Of a stretch of 64,000 nt of DNA, positions 32,356 to 43,388 are shown piece by piece. Position 1 is the first letter of the stretch; each line of letters starts with the position of its first letter. The notes beneath the pieces are model-generated. The model was given only the letters and a program-made list of their open reading frames with translations. It ran no database searches and had not been told where the DNA came from. Made by a program: the position numbers and the translations under genes. The DNA comes from Ephemerocybe angulata (taxonomy: Eukaryota > Basidiomycota > Agaricomycetes > Agaricales > Psathyrellaceae), in assembly GCA_013368325.1 (NCBI GenBank), contig JAACJK010000169.1:310001-374000 (forward strand), read 5' to 3'.

Positions 32356-34121
32356 CCTAGACTTATTGCTGGCGCTGCGAGTATTTTTCGACCTGTTCCC
32401 TGTAAGCAGGTGAGAGAAGGCAAGAAAGAGGAGAGAAGGAAGAGGAATGCGACAATGAGGCTATTCGATCTCGAGCCTATATACAATGGTTAGCGGTAAT
32501 GACAGTTTGATTAAACTGAGCCTCAAGTCCGTTCTCGACACGAGGTCAAGGACAGGCATTCCTTGAATATTCTTATTGGACGAGGGATCCGTGAAATGAT
32601 AGGCCACCCCCTGCCCAGCCCAAGTTAAGCCGCTCTAGGATGGTGAACTGAATCGAAGGGGATATGTGGAGCCCCCCGCAGACGACCAGGAACCCACCTT
32701 GGGGCGTCTGCGGTTCCTGCATGAGCTGGGAAGCGCAGCTAGGATGCAGATGAGCATACACAGTGTAGTATGTACATCGTGTATTGGCTGCGAGTGGGCA
32801 AGGAGCGCGAGCTCAACGACGCAATGCGTGCCGATGCAGGTGGCCTAGGGCTGCTTATGAGCGCCTATCGGCGAACACGTTGTCACTGGCCCCTGAAGCT
32901 GTGCGAGCACAATAGCCGCCACGGAGTCTAGATCAGCACGCAGATACGGGTCAATAAGAGAAAGAAACGGACCTCTCTCCTCACTGCCCAGAGCACGTTC
33001 TCAAAAAATCAAGGCCGTGAACGGGTTCGTGCGGCTTCTAGGCCTCTAACGCACACACGTCCAGGACGAATGTGATTCCAAAAGACAACACCTCAGTTTT
33101 CGGCAGGCAGCCTGCTTTAAACTTTATGTGACAAATGTCAGAGGTTAGTCTAGACATGGTGGTCGGGAACAAGAAGGGCGGGAAAAGTCGGATACAATTG
33201 AAGGCTGGGAAAATCCCGCTCGCCAGATAAGATAAGATAAGTCGCCAGGACTGGTTTTGATGACACCACGCAAGTTCCTGGTCCTTGGACGTTTCAAACT
33301 CTCTGGTTACATCCCTGACACCTACACTCACGGTAAGTAGTACTATCTTCGTCCATTGGAAGAACAGCTGATGACTCGGTAAAGCAAACTGAACTTGGGT
33401 CCATTCACGTCGGGACAGGCAGCGCCCGGAGTAAAGTCTATAATGAACATACGGGGATTGCCCTCCTTGCTTCCTTCTGAGAAGTTCGGGAAATATCCTC
33501 TTCGAGGTCAATGGAGATATCCCTCGACAAGCCCTCGACGCCCGGCAAGGTCCCGGCGTCGATGATATTCTAATTTTACGCCTCGTCACCTACCGCCACA
33601 GCCAAATGACTCTTGATTTCGGACGATACTCCATATTTGACGTTTTAGGATTTACCTCAAGGTAAGGCGGTGAAATCGATGTCGTGAACACACTTCGAAA
33701 GTTCGGGGACATGTCTATATCGGACCAATGGGGATTTGCTTCCTTTAATGTTGGTGCACATACCAAATTGGGCGTTTTGGGATGGCCAACGAGGTGGAGA
33801 AGAACCGCGACTTAGAGTTCAAGTTCTATATCGGACTGTTCTGGATGTTTCTGAATCGTGGGTGATTCGCTTCCCGAGTTTTATGAGAGTGTCTGTGTCC
33901 ATTGGACCAATCGGGATGAAACCTCACCAAGACTGCATGTATTCACTCCGGCGTCGGAGCAACGAGAAATAGATCACTCGGCTCAAACGTTCACGTTCCG
34001 ACAACACAAGATAGTCAAGTAGGAAAGGTATATAAGGAGAGGTATGGTCGAGGTGAACTTGCAACAGACCTTGTCTTTTCTTAAGTTTCTACACTGGACA
34101 ACCCTTCTGCAGTATCTACAA
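32356..34121. other. Intergenic, upstream of the mucin-like gene and of the oxidoreductase
   Basis: Contains the unresolved leader region (32360-32470). Blocks shared with the upstream of the paralog at 38.7 kb include GTTAGCGGTAA near 32493, CGACACGAGG near 32536 and GGATCCGTGAA near 32586. A minus ORF at 33038-33589 has no domain. TATAAGG at about 34031 and a CT-rich leader precede the gene at 34122. Confidence 0.5.
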
Positions 34122-35669
34122 ATGTCTTCCATCGCCAACAGCCGCATCCTTTTCAACTCCATCCCAACCGGTTCGTACTCTGGTGCTCGCCTTTCTCTTT
34201 TGAATTCGTTCTAACCAGTCACGCACGTTTTTCCCTTCCAGGTTACCCTGAGTTGGGAAAGACTATCGTCCACAATACCTCTGAGCAGATCAACGTCGAA
34301 ACCGTTCCACTCAATGGGGGCATTCTGCTTAAGATCATTGTCTTGTCTCCCGACCCATTCCAGAGGAACCTCATGATCCCACCTAGCGATGAGATGTTCA
34401 TGCCAGTTTACGCGATTGGCGAGCCGTAAGTGCTATCATCCCATGCAGTGGCATGCCATCTACACCGGCCTTATTGTCTGTATTTCTAGAATCGTGGGGC
34501 TTGCAGTTGCAGTTGTCCTTCGTTCTGAGAACGACGCAGTCAATCCGGGAGACCACCTCCACGGCTTCCTTCGTGAGTTTTAGGTGGACCCTCGCAATGT
34601 GCCTACCCAACTGACCATCCGAATATATATATAGCGTGGAAGAGCTACGTCGTGCTCCCCAGCGCCGAAGGTCTCTCTATTTTGGATAACAAATACGGTC
34701 TCCCGTGGACTTCGTATGTTGGGGTGCTTGGGCTCGCAGGTCTGTATCATGAGATCTATCTTGGTGGTCAGCACTGAATATCCAAAATAATAGGGCATAC
34801 CGCCTGGATGGCCTGGAAAGAATACGCGAAGCCCAGGGCCGGTCAGACCGCTTTCGTTACCGCTGCTGCTGGTACGTGTTTATCCTACAATATGGCTGGA
34901 CGGGGTCTGAATTTATTCGTGAACAGGACCCGTTGGATCGTAAGTCCACGACCCCCTTTTGTGACTCGTGCTCACCATATATCGTTTGTAGCTTCGTCAT
35001 TCAACTCGCCAAACGTGCGGGGATGAAGGTCATCGCGAGTGCCGGCTCCGAGGACAAGGTCGCTTGGGCAAAGGTCGTTGGCGCAGACGTCGCCTTAAAT
35101 TACAAGACAGAAAGTACACAAGGCGTGCTGAAGAAGGAAGGTCCAATTGACCTGTAAGTCAACCAATGTTCCTCATCTAACGGCTGTTAACTGGCGGAAA
35201 CAGGTACTGGGATAACGTCGCGGGTGAGTCTCTGGATGCTGCTCTCGAGGCCGCGAGCGTCGGAGCGACGTTCATCGTAGGTGGATGTGGTATTTAAAAC
35301 GGAGGTTGGTGCTGACCTCTCATCCTGTAGGAGTGCGGTATGGCCAGCGGCTACAACACCGGTCATGCTCCTATCAAGGTACGCCATGTTCACTGCTCGC
35401 GTACATGCAAAACTCACGCACATCATCTTTACCAGAACCTGATCAAGATCATCGAGAAGGCCATAACCATGAATGGACTGACCGTGACCCTGCTCTACGA
35501 AAAATATCTTGACGAATTCTACGCCACCGTACCCAAGCTCGTTGCCGACGGGGACATCAAGCATCGTGAGGAGATATATAGAGGTATGGATAGCGTCGAT
35601 GAGGCCTTGTTGAAGACGGTCCGAGGTGCTGTCAAGGGAAAGGCCGTCGTCATCATCGCGGAGCAGTGA
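34122..35669 (+). CDS. NADP-dependent medium-chain oxidoreductase, 342 aa, 10 exons including a 13-nt microexon
   Basis: Exons: 34122-34170, 34242-34425, 34490-34572, 34635-34739, 34794-34871, 34927-34939, 34992-35153, 35204-35276, 35331-35378, 35436-35669; all phases agree. The protein belongs to the zinc-independent MDR family related to leukotriene B4 12-hydroxydehydrogenases and alkenal reductases, which reduce activated double bonds with NADPH. The N-terminal fold has ETVPLNGGILLKIIVLSPDP. The nucleotide-binding loop TAAAGPVGSFVIQLAKRAG is assembled across the microexon, then KVIASAGSEDKVAWAK and ALNYKTES follow. The C-terminus is YEKYLDEFYATVPKLVADG. The substrate is unknown. It ends tail-to-tail with the next gene, 60 bp apart. 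A paralog with fewer introns is at 58857. Confidence 0.9.
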
Positions 35670-35729
35670 GGGGCAAGCTACTCCCCTTCCTTGTGAAAAT
35701 CCTAGGATATCAACGCGTCCAGTTTGAAG

Positions 35730-36304
35730 TTAGCATGAGCCTTTATAAGTTACGAATACACTGCCAGGCGCAATATAAGTCTTTGTCGCCTTTTTGGCTC
35801 TATTAGACAAGAAAGAAATACGAGCCAGCGCTCCAGACTGAAGCAGGGAGAAAAGTGCCATTGCGGACAGTCTAACCCCTTCGAAGCGCCGGTCAGCAAT
35901 AAAAGCTGCGGCTTCAAGAACCGTGGCAAAGACGGCTATCATGAACCAAAGGAGAGAGCGAGGAGGTAACCCGAGATGACCACGGTGAGCGGTATACTCA
36001 GGCTGTGGGTATCGATGCTGCCATTTGTGGCTCCGTCTATGAGGGGCGTATCCTCTTCATCGTCTCCCGCGTTCTCGATGTTGTCGGTGGTTTCTGCGGG
36101 CGCGGCTCTCCTGGCGTCTCGGAGCTTTGAGTATATCGTCCAATGGAAGAGGTAGGTGATTCCACCGAGCGCCAAAGGAATAGGCGCGTAAAGCGTGTTC
36201 CATGCCAAACCAATGATTATAGCTGAGATTGTGAGGAAAAAGGATATGCGTAGGATCTTCTCCAACTTGGGATAGAGCGTGGAGGCGCTCTGCTCCATGA
36301 TCAT
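35730..36304 (-). CDS. Four-helix membrane protein of unknown function, about 170 aa
   Basis: Exon 1, 36304-35998, starts MIMEQSASTLYPKLEKIL. Exon 2, 35935-35730, follows a 62-nt phase-1 intron (GTATAC to GATAG). Four hydrophobic segments are visible: ISFFLTISAIIIGLAW, PIPLALGGITYLFHW, VFATVLEAAAFIA and LSAMALFSLLQSGALA, with an acidic loop (NAGDDEEDTPLIDG) between the second and third. The layout resembles MARVEL-like tetraspan proteins but no signature is clear. Without splicing the protein would end at 35939. A further upstream exon (36416-36320) is possible. Convergent with the oxidoreductase gene. Confidence 0.6.
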
Positions 36305-36846
36305 GATCGTAAAGGTATTTGGCGCAAATTTGGCGGAAGAACAGGCTGGTTAACCTTGGGGTAATAGTAGTGGTGAAGATGATGAGTAGACCTACACTTG
36401 TCGTCACGCACCCCAAGCCGGGATATCTGACTCTTCAGTAGTATGTACGCTTCTATTCCACGGGTCTCGGGCTTGCTATTTCTGAGCCCGAGCATCGCTC
36501 ATTGCACAGGTGCATGGTGAACTGATCCGAGTACCAGCGCCTAATATCCTCTGGCGATATACCGCAACTAGTATCCGGTAAAGATGTCTCCAATTAACGA
36601 CTTGGTGGGCAGACTTCGGAGTACCCGCAACCGGTAAAGAGTCATCAAGTACCGTAGATATATCGTTTTCATCACTATAAGGATATAGTCGCCATAATAG
36701 TACCCAAGAAGAGAGTAAGTAAGCATCGGTAACAAGGAAGCCTATCCGTCCAAGTTGAATCTGAGCACGTAAATAATAACGTTATAAAGTCCATCGAAGC
36801 ATAAGGTCGTGCAAGTAGCCCATTAGAAATGAGAAGACAAGAGAAC
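36305..36846. other. Intergenic, nothing recognised
   Basis: Upstream of the membrane protein and downstream of the second mucin-like gene. Possible untranslated exon near 36320-36420; otherwise nothing. Confidence 0.4.
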
Positions 36847-38659
36847 CTAGTATGGAGGAGGATAACTGGGCGCAGCAACCTGAGGGTGATACTCTATCCT
36901 CCCACCATCCTCATGGACAACGACGTCGGCCGGGTGAATTTGTCGTTCACTGCGATCAATGAAGGGATTCTTGATGTCCGACGACTCAACCACACCACGC
37001 CCATCCTGGAACGATCTGTACAAGCCCTCCTCCGGGACCATTCCCATCGGCGCATGTACTCCACCAACATAGCCGCTCCCACCAGAGGTAGCCGAAGACG
37101 AACGTTCATGGTGTCCTCCAACGTACTGGCCAGTCGAAGCGTACATCGAAGACATGCCACCGGTCGACGGTGCGTCGATGGAGGGCCGATGCGTCGGCTC
37201 AGGGGAGGCTGCATTGCGCACGAAGAACTGCCCTTGCTGACCTGCGGGTTGACCTGTCACATTCGACGTGCTGTACATGCTGGGGACCTCCGACATGGTA
37301 CGAGTGCCGTCCGTGGTCGGATAGCGGGGTTGGGGAGGGGCGACACCGCCATGATAGTCCGAGGATCCCGGGTCAATGACGGGGAGAGCGTCGTTGGCAC
37401 GACGCCTGCGACGTCGGAGCAGGACGAAGATCGCAACACCGACTAAGATTAGCCCCACAATGCCTATTCAACGTTGCAAGTGGTCAGATTGGATATGACG
37501 AAGGTGAAAGAGAACATACCTCCGAGAGCGCCAGCGACGATGGGTACCTTGCTCGAGCTCTTCTTGGAGACACTCAGGTTATGCCGTATGATAACGGTTC
37601 CTGGTGGAATGACCGAGGTTACAGGGTACTCCGTAATCGTTATTGTCGAGCCAGTCGTAATCCTGTTGGAACATTTAAACGGTCAGATAAGTAAAAGGTG
37701 TGTAAGAGGGCCACTCACGTAGATGTAGTTGTGAATGTCGTTGTGAGCGCCGTCGTGAGGGTAGTTCGTTCCCAAGTCGTCCCTTCATAGACCGTAGTCG
37801 TATCCTTCCATGCGGTTTGAGCAGCGAGGTATGTGACCGCCGGCTCATTGGTGACTTCAGGTGGGCACCAAGTGCTCGTTGGAGTCCACTTTGGATCCGT
37901 CCAAGGCTTTGACCCTGGATCGACGGAGCTTCCACCTCCAGGCAGTGTAGTGACACCTCCTGTCGTGCCGCCGCCAGGAGTTGTACCACCGCCGGGCGAA
38001 GTAACTCCCCCAGAGGAACCTCCTCCAACATCGGTTCCCCCACCGACGGTTGTGCCTCCGCCAGACGTGCTTCCGCCGTCTGAGGTCGATCCTCCACCTG
38101 GAACAGCAGTAGTCCCTCCTCCCGGAGTTGTTCCCCCATCCGACGTCGAGCCTCCTGCCGGCTCTGTTGTTCCTCCACCTGGACTCGTCCCACCGTCAGT
38201 AGTTGATCCACCACCTGAAGTCGTACCACCACCGGTCGTACCTCCAGGTGCAGTTGCTCCTCCATCTGAAGTCGTACCTCCACCTGGGGTAGTCCCGCTA
38301 GCACTCGTACCTCCGCCACTCGTGGTCCCTCCACCTGCTGTAGTTCCACCGCCAGCCGCTGTCGTACCTCCTGCCGATGTCGTCCCTCCACCGCCGGCCG
38401 TCGTACCGCCTCCAGTTGGGCCGGGTGGGGCAGCAGTCGTCGCTCCTCCTCCCGGAGGCGCGCCCGTAACGGTGTCTCCACCAGTCGTTGGGCTACCCGC
38501 AGTGGTTGAGCCACCGCCTGCGGCTCCCCCCGTGGATGTATCCTGACGCCTCTGGATTCGGAATTCTAATGATTGTCTAATCAGCGACGAGCGCTTAGTG
38601 CGATGTGAAGATAACTTACCCTCAAACGAGGATGGGCACATATTGGGGCGTAAGGCCAT
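36847..38659 (-). CDS. Mucin-like single-pass membrane protein, paralog of 30039-32355, 548 aa
   Basis: Exons 38659-38620, 38565-37719, 37662-37520, 37463-36847; introns 54, 56 and 56 nt, phases fit. The two downstream introns are in the same codons as in the gene at 30-32 kb. The ectodomain is a GGGTTxGG-type Gly/Thr repeat, shorter than in the paralog. Then come the conserved block PWTDPKWTPTSTWCPPEV, AVTYLAAQTAWKDTTTVYEG and TEYPVTSVIPPGTVIIRHNL. The membrane helix GLILVGVAIFVLL with six arginines leads to a tail with TMSEVPSMYS and HRPSIDAPSTGGMSSMY, both mirrored in the paralog (TRSMSEV, HRPSIDSTGTGGMSSMY). The start MALRPNMCPSSFE lacks a signal peptide, so the first exon may be wrong here too. 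The pair arose by duplication of about 6 kb. Confidence 0.7.
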
Positions 38660-39636
38660 ACTTCGGAACGATTCGCCCAAAGGTGGGCCGCAGGGAGGTG
38701 GTGGACGAAGAGTAAAGAGCACAACGAGGCTGTTCCAGCTAATTTCTATATTGAACCGTTAGCGGATGTGACAGGGCGCCCAGAGAGCAGCTGCATTGGG
38801 CAGGTTGTCGACACGAGGACAAGAGTTGGCTTGTCACGGTGGCCTGCGGGGTGATTTCATTGGATGAAGGATCCGTGAATTGATGAAGCACGCCTCGAGT
38901 AGCCTACGCCTGACCTTGGCAGCGGTGTGGCGAATGAATTGGCTCCTATGTGGACAGCTTCGATGCAGGTTGGATGCAGGGGCGCGCCTTGGCACGGAAT
39001 AAGTGGCGAGGTGGGCGTTCACATATCGCCTGTAGACCTTCGGGCACGGCACTGGAACATGGGCGACTTTGGACAGTCACCACATCTTGGCGACTGGGAT
39101 CCCGGATGATGCACTATAACACCTTCATGGCGGATTACAACGGGTAACGGGGTTATCGTGTAGCGACTGTGTTGGTTAGATGCGCTGAACAGTCTAACAG
39201 CTCTCTACCGTCACCTGGATACTAAACTGGAGAACGATACCTGGGCGACCCAAGTATTGTGTACAAAACGTGTGTAGGATGGCAAGAGGTGAGTGGCGGC
39301 GGGTTGGCTGGCAATCGTGAGAACATCGTACTTGCAGACAAGATCATCTAAACAGGCCCCTTCAACAGATTAGATAACGAAAAAGCAATCAGGCTGACCA
39401 GACGGTGTCCAGACCTGCCTAAAGTTCCATGGAAGGAACCCTCATTCGCGAAGTGTTCCACCTGTGGTCTTGTTACTCAGCCTTACTGCGTGCAGTGTGC
39501 ACGAAGCGCGACCTAGCCGTAGTCTGTAGATCGGATAACCGGGTATGTGAAGATCTTTTTTGATGGTCCATTCCTACAACAAACTTGGAAAGATATCCCA
39601 CCATATACTTAGTTTTGCACTGCGCATTATGCACCC
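38660..39636. other. Intergenic, upstream of the second mucin-like gene
   Basis: Carries blocks shared with the upstream of the first mucin-like gene (GTTAGCGG near 38760, CGACACGAGGACAAG near 38808, GGATCCGTGAA near 38868). No gene seen. Confidence 0.5.
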
Positions 39637-39645
39637 GCAGCAGCC
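39637..39645 (+). repeat. Left copy of putative 9-bp target duplication of the KDZ element
   Basis: GCAGCAGCC, identical to 58538-58546. Each copy lies exactly 15 bp outside the shared AGTTGTGCA of the inverted ends. Confidence 0.6.
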
Positions 39646-39660
39646 AGCCGATGCTGTCAA

Positions 39661-39712
39661 AGTTGTGCACTATTCACGATAATCAATGCGAGCACGCTGG
39701 TGCATTAAAGTC
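39661..39712 (+). repeat. Left degenerate terminal inverted repeat of the KDZ element
   Basis: Starts AGTTGTGCACTATTCACG and ends at GGTGCATTAAAG. It matches the reverse complement of about 58471-58522 with one gap. Confidence 0.65.
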
Positions 39713-42700
39713 ATTCCCCGTTCCTCCGCACGCCAGTTGGTATGAAATGCATCACGGTAATGCATCGGGAATGCATCACCTTTGGCATTCGTTCTCTGGG
39801 GGGGCGCTTGCGATGCATTACTGATGCATTAGCTTTTGTGGTTGCTCTCGTGTGGCTGGTCCCGCCTGGCGCATTTTGACAGCTTCATGCCGCCGCAGTG
39901 CGCCCTAGTGACCGTTTTGACTCTGATTGGAATCGAGATCTGAGCGAAGCTGATCTTGGTCAGCGCGTTTGATTCGGATCCCGGTTCTTGGGGAGATGGA
40001 GGGAGATGGTGCCTGAGCATTTCGCGTGGCCACCACGCGAGCGGTGCCTCCATGCTCAGCGGCACATCGCGCATCCTCCTCTATTCTCCTCCTCTAGCCC
40101 CCTTGATTGTAAGAAAGGACATTGAAACCGACCAAACCAGAGGCTAACCCTCCTCAGCATATCCTATCACTTCCCTGAGGGGTGAGACGCAAGGTTCAGC
40201 TTCCAAGATAGCACTCACAAGTGCATCTCTTTCCCTCGGACACCGACAATGATGCATTAAACACAGAATTTCCTTTGAGTAATGATGCGTTAGAACATGA
40301 ACTCGTGCTTTGATCTGGGACATGTATTGATGCATTCAGAACATATTGTGATCACTGAATTCCCTCATTCGGCCTGTAGCGCTCGGCGCCTCGCTTGTTG
40401 ATTTGGGGCATGTCCTGATGCATTCAAAACATAGCGCGACCGATTTCCCTCATTCGTACTGATGCATTCAGAACATACCGCGATCAATTTCCCTCATTCG
40501 ACCTTTAGCGTTCGGGTCCGGGTTCTCCACCCACGGCGCCCCAACAGCGACTCCAGGAGACCATCGAGAGGCTTTTTATGCACTGGTCAAATCCACGAAA
40601 TATCCCCTGCTCCACTGCTCATGTTTATCATGCATCAATGCGAAATCAATGCAGGCCTGGTCCTGGTCTTTTAATTATCAACCGATTCCAAGTTGCTTCC
40701 TGATTCTGAGGTTAATGCATCGCTATACTGTCAATAAATGTCGCTCCATGGTATGATGCATTAGATTCGCCCTTCTTGGTCTAATGATCGGCCCATCCCA
40801 AGTGCTTCCCGATCCCACTAACAGTTAATACATCACTTCCTCGTCCATGACTCGGAATCATCATCCATGTTACGATGCATCAGATTATTATACTACACTA
40901 TTTGTCCTACTTGCTCCGGGCGCCTAATGGGCGCCAGTATGTGCCACGGTGTATGATTACGAAGTCCTCTCGGTGCGCGGGAAAAATAGGAATGATCGCG
41001 GGGGCCAGGGCCTGTAGGGCCAGTGCATGGCCTTAGAACACACCGCAATGTGGAAAGAGGCCGTACGATGCATCAGCCCAGAGACGTGCGACCGTCTAAA
41101 CGTTGATGCATCGCTTGACTTGACCCTGGGCGCGACGCGCTGATACGACCGGCGTCGTATTTGCGCGATTAAGCGCCGGATACCATTAGTCTCTGTCAAA
41201 CCTGTAATGATAGTGTCCCCGTTAGCCCGGATAGTGAAATACTATTCTTACCAGCTCACCGTATCCCTCGAGTACGTCTGAGCGGCGACGCGTGTGCGTG
41301 GAGGACCGTACGAAGGCCCGTGCAGACTAGGAAGGCAAGGGCGCGGCACTCTGTATAAGCGCCCGCCCGAGCCTCCGAAACACATGAAGTAGTCAGTAGG
41401 TATATTTCTATATACCTACTCACATTTGGTCGACCTACGTATACCTACGTGCAACGGCGAGGGAGACCTGGCGAGTCGTCCCCGCCGGCGCAGACCCCAA
41501 ACCCCAAATCGAGCCATTAGGCGCCCGATGCCCGCCGTCGTCACCCGCCCGTCCTGACCTTGTCCGTGTGGAGCCCCTCGGTCGAACCAGCCCTCGACCT
41601 CCTGTCCTTCCGTTTCTTCCGTCGTGCGAGCCCGAGCCTACGTGAACGTGCTTCAGCAGAGTCAGTCCAGCCTGAAAACCGGGTAACCGGAATATGAGAA
41701 CTCACCTTCGAAACCTGCCAGAATAACACGCGCACGACTGCGGGTGTACGCGCGTACCCTAGAACTCCCTAAGCCCTGCTATCGTGACCCGTTTCGAGAT
41801 AAGAATAGCGCTTAGAAGCGCGGAGTGTTGAGACGTCCGACCTCCGAGGCGGACTCGAGCCTTCCTGGCGCATATGCCGATGCGCGGCAGCGCGTACCCG
41901 AGCACAGCATCGCGACGCCATGCGTCTGCGAAGCAGAAGAACCTAGAAGAAGCAGAGAACAATAAGAAAAGAAGACTCACCAAGAGCCCTCACGGGCATC
42001 CGTCTTGGTTCCGATTCCGTGATCCTCGTCCCCTGTACCTTCGTTTCCCTGCTGTACCCTATCATATATACCAAAATCCTGTACGAAAGTAGATTAGCGA
42101 ATACCACCCCCACGTTTAGACTTACTTTGTGCCTGTCCCGGTTCCCGACCTCCCCTTCGACTTCAGCCTCGCGTCCCCTCGCGTCCCTGCTCGTCCTTCA
42201 ACGTCCACGGCCGTTGATCTTATCCAAAATCTTCCCGTTTGTCGTCCCGAGTCTTCCGTTGCCCAGCTCCGTGTACCCCTCTGTGTTCCTAGACCTAGTT
42301 AGCTTTAACGTGACCGAGCCTTAGTACTCACCGTCGTGTCTCGAGCCCATAAGAGTCCAAGCGAGAGTCCAAGCGCCCATCCCCAATCCATCTCGGAGAT
42401 CGCCGAGCCATCAGCTCACGTGCGCTTTGTCAGCCGCGCGCGCGCCCGCCGCCTACATAAGCGCCCGTCCTCCTAAGTCGTTTCTGAGACGTCCCTGTGC
42501 TACGAGAAATAGTAGAAAAATCACAGTAATTCTTAGAAATATAAATAACCTCAGTGACACCTTTACTTGCACCCGAGAACCGAGAATTGGAGAGCCGGCG
42601 TGAACCCTTCCGTATTCAGCCAGCCGAAAACAGTCGGACTTAACGCTTTCTCGCTCCGTACCGTCTCTCACAACCAGAGAAACTCGAGTGACCTTTCCTA

Positions 42701-43310
42701 GACCTCAGAGATATATCAGTAGTGCTACTAGACTAAGTGTAATAAGAGAATAGCTTTTCACAGTCACATCCTTGAGACTCATAACTTGTGTGTGTGTTTG
42801 GGTTTTGGTTTGTGAGCATTTTGCCGTGCTCACCCGTCGTGCGCATCAGCGCCATCCCGCAGCGTCTCACAGTGATGTATCACTCCAACGTCATTGGCAA
42901 GAACTCCAAGAGGTGATGCATTGCTTGACTTGTTGATAAAACCCAGGGCGCGAGGCCGCAGCGATGCATCGTCTCACAGTGATGCATCACCCCAACGTCA
43001 TCAGCAAGAATTTCAAGAGGTGATGCATTGCTTGACTAGCCATTCGCGAAGTTGCCTCAGTGGGAGCATCATCTCCAAGTTCCAAATTAATGCATCGCTT
43101 GACCAACTTGAAGGCGTCGTGGCGGATCTCTCTGGGCGCCGCAAGTGGCTGGGAGGACATCCAGTGTCGTATTCTATCTCGTGTCGTATTCTATCTAATA
43201 CATCGTTATACTCAATCATTGGAGAGACTGTCCGCTGAGGCTTCCCATCCTTACGTGGCTCGGACCTCAGATCGCAAAGCACCTTGGCTGATTTCGTTTA
43301 ATGCATTCAG
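39690..43310. repeat. Left subterminal array of ATGCAT-centred palindromes
   Basis: About 25 copies of (T/G)(A/G)ATGCAT(T/C)-like words, for example near 39747, 39762, 39773, 39813, 39823, 40250, 40331, 40419, 40461, 40716, 40753, 40876, 41069, 41107, 42916, 42963, 42980, 43022, 43091 and 43300. Larger repeats are built around them. Three copies of TGATGCATTCA(G/A)AACATA with TTCCCTCATTCG follow at 40330, 40418 and 40460. Two 63-bp units run from CACAGTGATG to GATGCATTGCTTGACT at 42868 and 42974. A stretch at about 41190-42860 lacks the word. Likely binding sites for the transposase. Confidence 0.75.
41200..42860. other. Stretch without palindromes inside the left KDZ arm; possible nested insertion
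   Basis: Base composition and texture change: C/T-rich, no ATGCAT words, two ATAAGCGCCC decamers (41355, 42457), a long-terminal-repeat-like start TGTAATGATAGTGTCCCC near 41201, and a (GT)n-like run near 42790. No open reading frame with a family match. Edges and target duplication were not found, so this is only a suggestion of a solo LTR or other insertion. Confidence 0.3.
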
Positions 43311-43388
43311 CTTTGATAAACATGTGTTCTGGATATACAAGGTACATACGACAGACCACAGTGGACTAAGATCGCGGTAGGCTGATGA

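Noticed and set aside
31181..32413. Plus-strand ORF of 410 codons, Val-rich then Pro/Ala-rich
   Set aside because: It is the antisense shadow of the Thr/Ser and Gly repeats of the mucin-like gene; the minus frame carries the membrane helix and the module conserved with the paralog.
33038..33589. Minus ORF of 183 codons
   Set aside because: No domain, no leader, mixed composition and no splice partner; treated as chance.
37833..38546. Plus-strand Pro/Val-rich ORF of 237 codons
   Set aside because: Antisense shadow of the second mucin-like gene's Gly/Thr repeat.
40330..40500. Three spaced repeats resembling a CRISPR-like array
   Set aside because: Eukaryotic transposon arm; the units are imperfect, unevenly spaced and belong to the ATGCAT subterminal array.
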